From: Candidatus Sabulitectum sp. | Lineage (GTDB): Bacteria > Fermentibacterota > Fermentibacteria > Fermentibacterales > JCC-6 | Direction: 5' to 3' | Assembly (NCBI GenBank): GCA_029940175.1 | Contig: JAOZRM010000023.1 | Span: forward strand, 2,809 to 21,173 | Length of the DNA stretch: 18,365 nt | Shown here: piece after piece, positions 1 through 8,495 of the stretch | How positions within the stretch are numbered: position 1 is the first letter of the stretch | How the letters are laid out: each line of letters opens with the position of its first letter | Notes under the pieces: model-generated | What the model was told of the DNA's origin: nothing | Database searches by the model: none | Seen by the model: only the letters and a program-made list of their open reading frames with translations | Made by a program: the position numbers and the translations under genes

Positions 1-320
1 GTGGAATCAGCATCGACAAGCTTCTTGCAAATCCATTCAGGTACAATCCTGTAACCGAAGAACTTCAGGTTGCAAGGTCTATGAGAATTAGAATTGACTT
101 CGCAGGAACCGTTGACGCTGTTGCATATCCTTCCACTGAAACCATCAGGAACAGTGCTTCAAGAATGCTGATCAACTACGACATGGTTGATGCTGCTGCT
201 TCTGTTACTACAGATGCTGAGGCCGCAGAGTATATCTTTGTAACTACTGCCGCCAATCTCAGCGCCATCATGCCACTGGTGGAGTTCTATCAGGGCATAG
301 GCTATGAGACTTCTGTTGAA
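1..320 (+). repeat. Near-identical segment shared with 5884-6203
   Basis: Window positions 1-320 align without gaps to 5884-6203 (offset 5883). By hand count there are 8 mismatches in the first 180 nt and 16 in the first 240. At protein level only 2 of 76 residues differ between the two copies over nt 93-320. It is part of the paralogous gene pair, not a mobile element. Confidence 0.9.
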
Positions 321-1799
321 ACTTTCTCTTCTTCTTCTACTCCTGCAGAGATCAAAGATGTAATTGATGATCACTACGATACAGGAGTAACACGCTTCGC
401 CCTTATCGCAGGAGATCACGACGATCTTCCCAGTTACAGCTACTCGGGTACTGCAAGTGATTTTTACTTTGCTCTTCTTGCCGGAGGTGATCTTACACCA
501 GAGATAGCAGTGGGACGTCTCACTGGTAATGCTTCCCAGATCTCTCTTCAGGTGGATAAGATCATCAACGGATATTACCGTTATAATTTTGCAGATGGAA
601 ACACAACCGGCATTATTCCCAGTACTTCCGTTCTTGCTGCTCACGAAGAGCAGTACCCAGGCAAGTACACACAGTGCTGCAACGAGATAGCTGCAGCATC
701 TTATGCAGTTAACATGAACTTCTGGAAGATCTATCCTCCTGAAGGTGGAACAAATGCAATGGTCTCCGACTGGTTCAACAACGGAGTTGGTTCTGTTGGA
801 TACAGAGGACACGGCAGTCAGACTGCATGGATCTGGAGCGCTCCGGGATCATGGTCCAAAACAAACATCCAGGCACTTACCAACACCTTCCTGCCTCCTG
901 TATGGAACATTGACTGTCTCAACGGGCAGTACGAAACAAGCACCGAATGCCTTGCCGAAAGTTACGCATGGGACGACAACGGAGCAAGTGGAAACCTTTC
1001 CGCCACTCAGCCTTCCTACACAGATGCAAACCACGACTACATGAAGCAGATCTACCTGGGACTCTACGACAATGGCAACTACAATGTTGGTGAAACCCTT
1101 AATGATGCTGCCGTCTGGATTATTGCAAACCATGGTTCTGCTGGTGAAGACAACGCCAAGATGTACATCTGGTTCGGTGATCCTGCAATGGAGATATTCA
1201 CAAACGATGCAGTCAACCCAACCAATCTTAATATCTCCTGCAACCCGGGAATGGTTAACCCAGGCTCACAGACGATAACAATGACTGTTACCAGCGGTGG
1301 TTCACCTGTCAGCGGAGCAACTGTTGCACTCTCTGATGGTATTGATGGTGTTGAAACCATCACTTTCTTCGAAACTGCCACAACCAACAGTAGTGGGCAG
1401 GCTTCCTTCAATGTTAACGTGCCTTCCGGAGCCACAACTCTCTACACAGGTGCAAGAATGCACAACTACGGTCCGGTTGCCTACAAGATCGATGTTTATC
1501 CTGTATCCATCGATGATTCTTCCGAGGGTATCGAGACAGTTACACTGGGCGTTGCAATTTCAGCTAACCCTGTAACAGGCACCGCCGCACTTAACTTCTC
1601 AACTCCTGCAGCCGGTCATGCCACCGTTCAGGTGTTTGACCTTTCCGGCCGTACAGTCGACACTCTGGTTAACGAAGAGGTTGTTGCAGGCAATCACTCC
1701 GTAAGCTGGACACCGGAGAGCATCTCCAGTGGTGTTTACTTCGTACGACTTACTACCCCGGCAGGCACCGTTTCCACTCAGGCAATGGTTCTCCGCTAG
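3..1799 (+). CDS. C25 (gingipain-like) cysteine peptidase with T9SS sorting domain, copy A (5' truncated by window)
   Basis: Secreted endopeptidase of the gingipain family (C25, clan CD), probably exported to the cell surface or medium by T9SS. The reading frame is open from position 3. Alignment with the paralogue at 5397-7664 indicates that about 163 N-terminal residues lie outside the window (signal peptide and most of the prodomain), so the first internal ATG at 81 is not the start. Visible landmarks: GDHDDLP near nt 411, matching the gingipain GDHKDIP; YRGHGSQTAW with the catalytic His at nt 810-812; NIDCLNGQY with the catalytic Cys at 915-917; an Ig-like domain at about nt 1220-1500; and a type A sorting domain over the last ~80 residues with DLSGR and SSGVYFVRL. 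The residue before the Cys is Asp, where the clan CD motif has Ala. The gene ends in a strong terminator. Family confidence is high; substrate specificity is unknown. Confidence 0.93.
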   Translation, partial: GISIDKLLANPFRYNPVTEELQVARSMRIRIDFAGTVDAVAYPSTETIRNSASRMLINYDMVDAAASVTTDAEAAEYIFVTTAANLSAIMPLVEFYQGIGYETSVETFSSSSTPAEIKDVIDDHYDTGVTRFALIAGDHDDLPSYSYSGTASDFYFALLAGGDLTPEIAVGRLTGNASQISLQVDKIINGYYRYNFADGNTTGIIPSTSVLAAHEEQYPGKYTQCCNEIAAASYAVNMNFWKIYPPEGGTNAMVSDWFNNGVGSVGYRGHGSQTAWIWSAPGSWSKTNIQALTNTFLPPVWNIDCLNGQYETSTECLAESYAWDDNGASGNLSATQPSYTDANHDYMKQIYLGLYDNGNYNVGETLNDAAVWIIANHGSAGEDNAKMYIWFGDPAMEIFTNDAVNPTNLNISCNPGMVNPGSQTITMTVTSGGSPVSGATVALSDGIDGVETITFFETATTNSSGQASFNVNVPSGATTLYTGARMHNYGPVAYKIDVYPVSIDDSSEGIETVTLGVAISANPVTGTAALNFSTPAAGHATVQVFDLSGRTVDTLVNEEVVAGNHSVSWTPESISSGVYFVRLTTPAGTVSTQAMVLR

Positions 1800-1821
1800 G
1801 TTAAAGCTACAGATACTTTAT

Positions 1822-1850
1822 GGGGGCAGCTTCGGCTGCCCCCTTTTTTT
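1822..1850 (+). terminator. Rho-independent terminator after C25 copy A
   Basis: A perfect 9-bp GC-rich stem (GGGGGCAGC 1822-1830 with GCTGCCCCC 1835-1843) closed by a TTCG tetraloop and followed by seven T residues. It lies 22 nt after the stop codon, so copy A transcription ends here and the next gene needs its own promoter. Confidence 0.96.
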
Positions 1851-1877
1851 GTCAACTTTCTCTATCGATACTCTAAC
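1849..1877 (+). promoter_or_regulatory. Weak candidate promoter for the 1974-5313 gene pair
   Basis: TTGTCA (1849-1854), a 17-nt spacer and TCTAAC (1872-1877) give an acceptable sigma70-like arrangement in the only gap after the terminator. The -35 box overlaps the terminator T-tract. It would leave a leader of about 90 nt before the ATG at 1974. The AT-rich run at 1931-1940 is an alternative -10 but has no matching -35. Suggestive only. Confidence 0.3.
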
Positions 1878-1973
1878 GATTACTTCTGCTGAAGAGATTC
1901 TGCGCCAGTATTTCTTTTCAGTAATGAAAGATATATATACGAATTAAGAAACATCTACTTTCAGGAGGTTGAA

Positions 1974-4208
1974 ATGTCTCTAATGGTAAAACTCATTCTT
2001 CCGGTAATTATTCTCATCAGTTTCTCTTTTGCGGATACTTTGTACTGCAATTCCGGGTCAGGGGATGGATGTGAACTAATTGCTACTGACTCCAGGGGTA
2101 TTACTGTTGAGTTTAACCTGAGATCGCTGGAGACAGAGGAGGTGAGTTCAGGTTTGATATTGCGAACTCCCGGTGAAGGTTTATCTGCAGTTCCGGGATT
2201 TCCTGACATGTCGGTTCTTCGAAGAATGATCCAGGTTCCCAACACGGGGGCCATTGGCTACGAAATACTTGATCGTGAATCATTTGAAATTAACTTGCCT
2301 GACTATGTTGTTCCCTTTCAACCTCTTCCCATAAGAGGAGAGCCAAGAATTCAAGAGAGGGTTAATTCAGAATTTTACGAAGGCTCGTCACCCTGGCCTC
2401 AATCTCCTGTTACAATAGAAGCGGTTGAAATTCTGAGAGACATCAGGATCGCCAGAGTTGGTTTTATGCCAGCAAACTGGAATCCTGAAACTGGAGCACT
2501 TGAGATTACCACATCGCTAACTGTGAGATTCTTTGCAGGTGAAAACTCAGGTCAGAATGAGTTACAGGCAATCAGCTCCGGTATTACAAGAAGTTTTGTA
2601 CCTTTCTATGAGGAAGTGATTGGTTTCACAGAATCTGGAAATGCCGTTGACGGCTGCTACCTGGTGATATCCACACAGGACGGAATAGATACCGTAAGTG
2701 AACTTATCGACTGGAAGAACAGGAAGGGATTTGAAGTTGTAACTGCAGTTATTCCGGAGATCGGAACAACAGCAACCGAGATAGATGCATACATCGAAAA
2801 TGCATTTAACACCTGGCCGGTGCCACCTGAGTACATTTTGCTGGTGGGGGATTCTGATATGGTTCCGTCACCAGTCTACAACGGCCATTCAGCCGACAAT
2901 ATATACGGTGTCATAGGCTCCGGGTGCGTTCCAAGTATTCATGTTGGACGACTTTCCGGGGAGACCAGTCTGGATCTTCAGTATGAGGCGTGGAAGATAG
3001 TTCAGCACGAGATGGAGCCATATGAAACAGGGGAAAGCTGGTTTCAAAATGGAGTAAGTCTCGGCCACACCGAGTTTACTGAAAATTCATGGGACTACAT
3101 GGAATACATGATGGCCGCAGGTATGAATGCAACATGGCTCTGTGCAAATGGCGGTGTTACTCCAACAGTTGCCAATCTATCAGAAGCCATTAATGAAGGA
3201 ATTTCAATATTGGGCCACTGCGGACACGGGGATGTTACAACAATCTATCCTCCAACCTTCGATGTTGGAGATGTAGCCGCACTTCAGAACGGGCGCAAAC
3301 TGCCATGGTTTGCTCTTGTAGCCTGCCAGGTTGGAATGTTTGACGGAAACTACTGCTTCTGCGAAGCGCTTATGGGTGAAGGTTCCATAGGTGATGCGAG
3401 AGGTGCGATAGGAGCAATGGGACCAACAACAAACAGCCCTTACGGTGCAGCTGATTCTCTGGTAAAATGGATATTCAAGGGCTATTTCCAGGAAGAGGTT
3501 CGGCACATGGGTGCCGTTACAGACTGGTCGAAGAATGAAGTGTACAACTACTATGGATCCTCCGCAATAGACAACAATCACATGCATATGCTTTTCGGCT
3601 GCCCGGAAATGGACATTTATTACGATACTGCCCCACTTGCAGTTGTTACAGTAGCTCATCCTGATCCTGTTGTTCCGGGCACATTTACCTATTCTGTAAC
3701 TGCAGATGGATCTCCTCTGGAAGGAGCTCTGGTAGCTGTAAAAACATACGAAGCATCTTCCGGTACCTGGATGGAATCAGGTTACTCGGATGCATCAGGT
3801 AACGTATCCTTTACCATTCCTGGTTTTGGAGCGGTTTCAGATGTCTATGTAACAGCAACAGCCTTCAATATGTATCCTTATCTTTATCAAGACGTTACTT
3901 CGCTGGAAGAATCGGAGAATGCTGCTCTGAATTTCACAACAGAACTTCGTCTGGGGTCTTCTCCCTGCACCGGTTCCCTTTCAGTATACTGTTCTGTGCC
4001 CCCGGGTGAATCTGCAAAACTTGACTTTTTTGATGTCTCGGGAAGAATTGTGGAAACTATTCCATTTGACACTGAAAACGGTGGTGAAATACAGGCAGTT
4101 TGGAATGGTAAAGATTCTAGCGGTAATTCCGTTTCCAGTGGGGTGTACTATTGCAGGCTCAGCACAGGAACCAAATCCTGCATTGAATCTGTTCTTATGC
4201 TTAACTGA
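1974..4208 (+). CDS. C25 (gingipain-like) cysteine peptidase with T9SS sorting domain, canonical catalytic dyad
   Basis: Secreted peptidase of 744 aa. The start is fixed by AGGAGG at 1963-1968, five nt before the ATG, and by a signal peptide (residues 1-20, ending SFSFA). A gingipain-type prodomain follows to about residue 200, with the typical PGFPDMSVLRRMIQVP segment near 74-89. The catalytic domain spans about 225-550: VGDSDMVP at 291-298, GHCGHGD with His418, and FALVACQVGMFD with Cys451. His and Cys are 33 residues apart, as I recall for RgpB (His211/Cys244), and both clan CD motifs (His-Gly, Ala-Cys) are intact. An Ig-like domain (about 555-645) and a type A sorting domain (about 655-744, DVSGR, SSGVYYCRL) complete it. 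It is clearly diverged from the two flanking C25 copies. A lipoprotein gene follows after 19 nt, suggesting co-transcription. Specificity cannot be read from the sequence. Confidence 0.95.
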   Translation: MSLMVKLILPVIILISFSFADTLYCNSGSGDGCELIATDSRGITVEFNLRSLETEEVSSGLILRTPGEGLSAVPGFPDMSVLRRMIQVPNTGAIGYEILDRESFEINLPDYVVPFQPLPIRGEPRIQERVNSEFYEGSSPWPQSPVTIEAVEILRDIRIARVGFMPANWNPETGALEITTSLTVRFFAGENSGQNELQAISSGITRSFVPFYEEVIGFTESGNAVDGCYLVISTQDGIDTVSELIDWKNRKGFEVVTAVIPEIGTTATEIDAYIENAFNTWPVPPEYILLVGDSDMVPSPVYNGHSADNIYGVIGSGCVPSIHVGRLSGETSLDLQYEAWKIVQHEMEPYETGESWFQNGVSLGHTEFTENSWDYMEYMMAAGMNATWLCANGGVTPTVANLSEAINEGISILGHCGHGDVTTIYPPTFDVGDVAALQNGRKLPWFALVACQVGMFDGNYCFCEALMGEGSIGDARGAIGAMGPTTNSPYGAADSLVKWIFKGYFQEEVRHMGAVTDWSKNEVYNYYGSSAIDNNHMHMLFGCPEMDIYYDTAPLAVVTVAHPDPVVPGTFTYSVTADGSPLEGALVAVKTYEASSGTWMESGYSDASGNVSFTIPGFGAVSDVYVTATAFNMYPYLYQDVTSLEESENAALNFTTELRLGSSPCTGSLSVYCSVPPGESAKLDFFDVSGRIVETIPFDTENGGEIQAVWNGKDSSGNSVSSGVYYCRLSTGTKSCIESVLMLN

Positions 4209-4227
4209 AAGACAATCTGAGGGAAAA

Positions 4228-5313
4228 ATGAATAGACTGCTTGTTACAGGAATCTGCTTATCCATTCTGCTCGCAGGATGCGGCGGGGAAGATATATCTC
4301 TTGAGGAGGACTCCCCTCTTTCTGTTGATACTTTGCATGTTGGCTGTGTAGTTGGAGAGTTAATGGGTGACAGCAACTATGTTTTCGGAGAGATAGCCAG
4401 CGCACTCCCCACGGCCGGCGGAGGAGTTGCCGTTCTTGATCTATATGGCTGTGACATTTCCTTTTTCGACAGTTCAGGAACATTCATTCGATCAATAGGT
4501 GCTAAAGGAGAAGGTCCTGGAGAGTTTTTACTACCGCTCGATTTTGCTATTCTGGAAGATGGCAGAATTGCTGTAGTCGATCTGGTCAACAGGCGAATCG
4601 ACATACTCTCTGAGGAAGGTGAACTTCTCAATTCACTGGAAACCGGCGGTGCGATGCTTCCATTTAAGATGTCTGCTGTGGCAGATTCATCATTTGTGAT
4701 TTACTACTATTCAACCAGACCTGCTGGAGATAGTTTTGATATGGGTTTCAATCTTGAGATCTGGAACACTTCGGGTCTGCAGGATGAAATCTGGAGTTGG
4801 AGAAGCGAGTATACCGGTTCGGATTTTGCTTTTTCACCGGGTTACATTTCATACTGTTCAGGATATGGAAGTATCTGCTATGCGGAAATGTCTAACAATG
4901 AGTTTTTTATCGACTGCTTGAATATGTTGGAAGGTACATCACATTCAATCAGCGTAGATGCTGTTGCTTTGGAGACAGATTCAACCGATGCAGGATACAT
5001 TGAACCGAAGGTGTATGTTAATTATTCAGTAGAAGATGCGGTGGTTGATCTTGAATCAGAACCTCTTCATTACAGACCCCAGGTTTCTGCAATGGGTTTT
5101 GACAGTGATGGCAGGTTGTGGGTAAGACGCGGCACAACCAATGAGGAGGACTGGCTGATCTTTAATTCCGAAGGTGAGTTTGCAGGTAATGGTACCTTTA
5201 CCGGAATTGATGAGGATGGCCGTTTAGAGTATGTGATAAACAAGCATGGAGCAGTTGCGTGGGCCCCATTCACCGATGACTGTCCAAGAGTTTACATAAT
5301 GTCATCGAATTGA
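4228..5313 (+). CDS. Lipoprotein, predicted 6-bladed (NHL-like) beta-propeller
   Basis: 361-aa predicted lipoprotein. The start at 4228 is chosen over upstream in-frame ATGs, which run back into the previous gene. It has GAGGG at 4219-4223 and opens with a lipoprotein signal peptide whose lipobox is L15-A16-G17-C18. The body is rich in short beta-strand repeats typical of NHL/6-bladed propellers, including IGAKGEGPGEFLLPLDFAI, the recurring R-x-G-x-x-G-x-GPGEF signature of such lipoproteins, and later DSDGRLWVRRG. No catalytic motif is visible. The propeller fold is an inference from these repeats, and the function is unknown. It lies 19 nt after the canonical C25 peptidase, so the two are probably one transcript; a role in binding or scaffolding at the envelope is possible but unsupported. 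A terminator-like hairpin follows. Confidence 0.8.
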   Translation: MNRLLVTGICLSILLAGCGGEDISLEEDSPLSVDTLHVGCVVGELMGDSNYVFGEIASALPTAGGGVAVLDLYGCDISFFDSSGTFIRSIGAKGEGPGEFLLPLDFAILEDGRIAVVDLVNRRIDILSEEGELLNSLETGGAMLPFKMSAVADSSFVIYYYSTRPAGDSFDMGFNLEIWNTSGLQDEIWSWRSEYTGSDFAFSPGYISYCSGYGSICYAEMSNNEFFIDCLNMLEGTSHSISVDAVALETDSTDAGYIEPKVYVNYSVEDAVVDLESEPLHYRPQVSAMGFDSDGRLWVRRGTTNEEDWLIFNSEGEFAGNGTFTGIDEDGRLEYVINKHGAVAWAPFTDDCPRVYIMSSN

Positions 5314-5332
5314 GTCCAGGATTTCACGGATC

Positions 5333-5360
5333 AGAGGGCTGCATCCGCTGCTCCCTTTTT
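5333..5360 (+). terminator. Probable Rho-independent terminator after the lipoprotein gene
   Basis: AGAGGG (5333-5338) can pair with CCCTTT (5353-5358, one G-T), and GCA (5341-5343) with TGC (5349-5351), across a small 2x1 internal loop. Five T residues end the element. It is imperfect but well placed, 20 nt after the stop codon and directly before the next promoter. Confidence 0.6.
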
Positions 5361-5361
5361 C

Positions 5362-5390
5362 TTGACTTCCTCCAGTGTTGATGCCATTAT
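5362..5390 (+). promoter_or_regulatory. Promoter of C25 copy B, apparently giving a leaderless mRNA
   Basis: TTGACT (5362-5367), an exact 17-nt spacer and CATTAT (5385-5390). Only six nt (CACCAC) separate the -10 box from the ATG at 5397, so transcription would begin at or next to the start codon. There is no Shine-Dalgarno sequence in these six nt. Confidence 0.75.
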
Positions 5391-5396
5391 CACCAC

Positions 5397-7664
5397 ATGA
5401 GATATTCTTTGTTGCTTGTTGCTGTTTTAGCTGCAGCTTCTTTTGCAGTACATGGTGATTTCGACTGGCAGTCACTGGGAGGGCAACCTGGTGAAGAGTT
5501 GTCAATAACTCTTATTGAATCAGATGCCAGCCATATGGTTCTCGACATTACAGTTCCAGGTTTCTGGCTGGGCAGAACTGTTGCAGGCGGTACCGCCTGG
5601 GACAGTATTGAGCTTCCTGGTGTACATACACAGACAGAAATCGGTCTTCCTGAAGTTCCAAACATCGGTCAGATGTTTGCTCTTCCCTTCGGTTCAGATG
5701 CAGTTGTTACCATAGGCAATGTTGAATACACAACATACACCGGCATCAACCTGGTTCCTGTTCAGACCCCTGAGATCGACATGCCCCACAATCCTTACCC
5801 ATTCACTCAGAACGAAGCTGTATACGGAACAAACAGTTTCTTCCCTTCCAACTGGGCTGCAGCAGTAAGCCCGGGCACATGGGGTGGAATCAGCATCGAC
5901 AAGCTTCTTGCAAATCCATTCAGGTACAATCCTGTAACGGAAGAGCTTCAGGTTGCAAGGTCAATGAGAGTAAGCATTGACTTCGCAGGAACAGTTGACG
6001 CTGTTGCATATCCTTCCACTGAAACCATCAGGAACAGCGCTTCAAGAATGCTGATCAACTACGATATGGTTGATGCTGCTGCTTCTGTAACCACAGATGC
6101 TGAAGCTGCTGAGTACATCTTCGTAACCACTGATGCCAACCTCTCTGCCATCCTGCCACTTGTAGAATTCTACCAGGGCATAGGCTATGAGACTTCTGTT
6201 GAGAGCTTCTCTGGCAGTGCAGGAGTTAACGAAATACAGGCTGCGATCTTTGACCACTATGATACCGGCATCACGCGCTTTGCCTTGATTGCTGGAGATT
6301 TTGACGCTCTCCCCAGCTACAACTACGGCAATTTTGTTGGAGACTACTGGTATGGATGCGTCACCGGTTCTGATCTCTTTCCAGAGCTTGCAGTTGGTCG
6401 TCTTACCGGTAACGCTTCTCAGATAGAAACACAAGTTGCAAAGATCATAGATGGTTACTACCGGTACGACTTTGCTGAGGCCAACACCCCTGGTATTATT
6501 CCCAGCACCGGGGTACTTGCTGCCCATCAGGAAGATTATCCTGACAAATACACTGCCTGCTGCAACGAAATAGCTGCAGCATCTTATGCAGTTAATATGA
6601 GCTTCTTGAAGATCTACCCTCCGGAGGGTGGAACCAGTGCCATGGTTGAAGAATCTTTTAACAACGGCGTGGGCTCTGTTGGCTATCGGGGACACGCCTT
6701 TGTTTTGTACTGGAGCTGGAATCCCGGTTGGTCCAAAACAAACATCCAGGCTCTCACAAACACATTCATGCCTCCAGTATGGAGCATAGCCTGCTACAGC
6801 GGCCAGTACCAGACCAGTGCAGAATCCCTGGCGGAGAGTTTTGTCTGGGATGACAACGGTGCAAGCGGCAACCTCGGCGCCACATACCTTTCATTTACCG
6901 AGACCAACCACAGCTACATGAAGCAGATCTACCTGAACCTCTACGGCTATGGTAACTACAATGTAGGAGAGGCTCTAAACGAATCAGCAGCATGGATTAT
7001 CACAAACCACGGTTCTGCCGGGGAAGACAATGCCAGAATGTACATATGGTTCGGTGACCCGGCCATGGAAATATTCACAAACGACACGGCCAACCCTGTT
7101 CCTCTCCAGATTGACTGCCCGGAAATGGTTAATCCCGGATCTCAGACAATTCCAATAATTGTGACCAGTGATGGTTCTCCTGTGAGTGGAGCCACCGTTG
7201 CCCTTTCTGATGGTATTGACGGTGTTGAAACCATCACTTTCTTCGAAACCGCCACAACCGACGGTAGTGGTCAGGCTTCCTTCAATGTTAACGTGCCTTC
7301 CGGAGCCTCAACTCTCTACACCGGTGCAAGATTGCATAACTACAATCCGGTTGCAGAGAAGATCAGTGTTTACCCAATGTCTGTCGAAAACGGAGAAGAA
7401 AATACCGTACTTGGTATCTCAATCTCATCCAACCCCGTCGCTGACTCTGCATTACTCAACTTCTCCACTCCTGTTGCCGGTCATACCACCCTTCGGGTGT
7501 TTGATCTTTCAGGCCGTACAGTGGACACTCTTGTAACCGAGGAGGTTGTGGCTGGTAATCACTCTGTCACCTGGACTACTGAAAGAGTCTCCAGCGGTAT
7601 TTACTTCATTCGCCTTGCAACCCCTTCCGGTTTCTCATCCACACAGGTAATTGTTTTTCACTAA
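5397..7664 (+). CDS. C25 (gingipain-like) cysteine peptidase with T9SS sorting domain, copy B (full length)
   Basis: 755-aa secreted peptidase, close paralogue of copy A. The ATG at 5397 is the first possible start after an in-frame TGA at 5379-5381 and opens a clear signal peptide (residues 1-17, ending ASFA). The prodomain runs to about residue 230. The catalytic domain carries LIAGDFDALP near 297-306, His433 in YRGHAFVLYW and Cys466 in WSIACYSGQY (33 apart). The Gly that normally follows the His is Ala here, and the GHGSxTAW signature kept in copy A is lost, so activity or specificity may differ. An Ig-like domain (about 565-660) and a type A sorting domain (about 672-755, DLSGR, SSGIYFIRL) follow. 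It has its own promoter and no visible ribosome binding site. Family assignment is firm; catalytic competence is open. Confidence 0.94.
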   Translation: MRYSLLLVAVLAAASFAVHGDFDWQSLGGQPGEELSITLIESDASHMVLDITVPGFWLGRTVAGGTAWDSIELPGVHTQTEIGLPEVPNIGQMFALPFGSDAVVTIGNVEYTTYTGINLVPVQTPEIDMPHNPYPFTQNEAVYGTNSFFPSNWAAAVSPGTWGGISIDKLLANPFRYNPVTEELQVARSMRVSIDFAGTVDAVAYPSTETIRNSASRMLINYDMVDAAASVTTDAEAAEYIFVTTDANLSAILPLVEFYQGIGYETSVESFSGSAGVNEIQAAIFDHYDTGITRFALIAGDFDALPSYNYGNFVGDYWYGCVTGSDLFPELAVGRLTGNASQIETQVAKIIDGYYRYDFAEANTPGIIPSTGVLAAHQEDYPDKYTACCNEIAAASYAVNMSFLKIYPPEGGTSAMVEESFNNGVGSVGYRGHAFVLYWSWNPGWSKTNIQALTNTFMPPVWSIACYSGQYQTSAESLAESFVWDDNGASGNLGATYLSFTETNHSYMKQIYLNLYGYGNYNVGEALNESAAWIITNHGSAGEDNARMYIWFGDPAMEIFTNDTANPVPLQIDCPEMVNPGSQTIPIIVTSDGSPVSGATVALSDGIDGVETITFFETATTDGSGQASFNVNVPSGASTLYTGARLHNYNPVAEKISVYPMSVENGEENTVLGISISSNPVADSALLNFSTPVAGHTTLRVFDLSGRTVDTLVTEEVVAGNHSVTWTTERVSSGIYFIRLATPSGFSSTQVIVFH
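5884..6203 (+). repeat. Near-identical segment shared with 1-320
   Basis: Partner of the segment at 1-320, inside C25 copy B. It covers the end of the prodomain and the first part of the catalytic domain. Confidence 0.9.
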
Positions 7665-7745
7665 GTATTATTTCAGAATCGACCTTGTGAGCAGAGTTTC
7701 ATTGTATCACCAGATGTATTAAATTTGTGAGGAAGGAGTTCTGCA

Positions 7746-8162
7746 ATGAATACAATTGATGAAACCAGATGGCGACAAAGATTTGACCACTTCACCAGGG
7801 CACTGATTCAATTGAAGCTTGCCTGCAGCAAAGATCAATACTCCGTTCTGGAACGAGCCGGGCTTATCCAAATTTTCGGATATGTTTTTGAGCTTTCCTG
7901 GGAAACCTTGAAAGATCTGCTTCTATTTGAAGGATATGATTCAAAGAGCCCACGACAGGTAATTCGAAAGAGCTTTGAACTTGAATTTGTAAGCGAAGAG
8001 AATTGCGAGTTATTTCTTGATGCCTTGCTCAAGCGAAACCTCCTCAGTCATACTTATGAAGAGGAAACAGCCATAGAAGCTGAGCGGTTGATAAAAAATT
8101 ACTATTACCCACTGTTAACCGCCATACACAATCGGCTGGAACAAAAACTTAATGAAAGCTAA
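7746..8162 (+). CDS. hepT: HEPN-domain protein, nucleotidyltransferase substrate-binding family (HepT-like toxin)
   Basis: 138-aa all-helical protein of the HI0074-type HEPN family, the partner of minimal nucleotidyltransferases. The ATG at 7746 follows a GGAAGGAG ribosome binding site at 7731-7738. The HEPN signature R-x4-H-x-Y is present as R97-NLLS-H102-T-Y104. In studied HepT/MntA systems this motif forms the RNase site, and its Tyr is AMPylated by the partner as the neutralising step. Length is normal for the family. The 3' end overlaps the nucleotidyltransferase gene by 11 nt, implying coupled translation. The likely role is the toxin of a type VII toxin-antitoxin pair, with a possible phage-defence function. 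The symbol reflects the family; orthology to a named gene is not shown. Confidence 0.87.
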   Translation: MNTIDETRWRQRFDHFTRALIQLKLACSKDQYSVLERAGLIQIFGYVFELSWETLKDLLLFEGYDSKSPRQVIRKSFELEFVSEENCELFLDALLKRNLLSHTYEEETAIEAERLIKNYYYPLLTAIHNRLEQKLNES

Positions 8163-8484
8163 CCGGTTAAAAAACAAGTACAAAGACATAATAATCAGCA
8201 TACTTATCGCCAATCCGCGTGTTGAGCAGATTGTGCTTTTCGGCTCTCGAGCCAGTGAGGCTTTCACTTCCACGTCAGATATTGATCTTGCTCTGTTTGG
8301 AGATGAACTCACTTTATCAGATCAGGCAAATCTAGTTGATCAAATTCATCAATCAGTTGTTCCATTTGAAGTTGACCTGCTGCGATACAGCACTGTTTCA
8401 AACAGTGAATTGCTGGAACACATCATCAGGGATGGTGTAGTGTGGTATTCAAGAAGTGATTCGCTTCATACAGCGCAGCAATAA
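8152..8484 (+). CDS. mntA: Minimal nucleotidyltransferase (MntA-like antitoxin)
   Basis: 110-aa protein of the MNT/DNA polymerase beta-like nucleotidyltransferase family (HI0073 type). The core motif G-S-x10-D-x-D is exact: G31-S32, ten residues, D43-I44-D45. A third acidic position is likely Asp75 in FEVDLLRYS. These residues bind ATP and metal; in characterised pairs the enzyme transfers AMP onto the HEPN partner's tyrosine and blocks its RNase activity. The ATG at 8152 lies inside the end of the HEPN gene (11-nt overlap, -1 relative frame), so it is probably translated by coupling. No terminator is obvious downstream, unless the AT-rich inverted repeat at 8496-8538 serves as one. Confidence 0.87.
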   Translation: MKANRLKNKYKDIIISILIANPRVEQIVLFGSRASEAFTSTSDIDLALFGDELTLSDQANLVDQIHQSVVPFEVDLLRYSTVSNSELLEHIIRDGVVWYSRSDSLHTAQQ

Positions 8485-8495
8485 TTCTGATGGAT

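Noticed and set aside
81..83. ATG at 81 as the start of C25 copy A
   Set aside because: The frame is open to position 3, and the 26 preceding codons match copy B almost exactly, so the gene continues beyond the window.
159..812. Minus-strand ORF of 217 codons, with an equal-length counterpart at 6042-6695 and similar protein sequence
   Set aside because: Both lie antisense to the same part of the two C25 paralogues. Their similarity follows from the paralogy of the real genes; they have no ribosome binding site or recognisable domain.
4006..4227. Upstream in-frame extension of the lipoprotein gene
   Set aside because: It overlaps the end of the C25 gene in another frame. The ATG at 4228 has a ribosome binding site and begins a perfect lipoprotein signal peptide.
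5397..7664. C25 copy A and B as part of a composite transposon
   Set aside because: The repeats are coding paralogues in direct orientation. No transposase, terminal inverted repeat or target-site duplication was seen.
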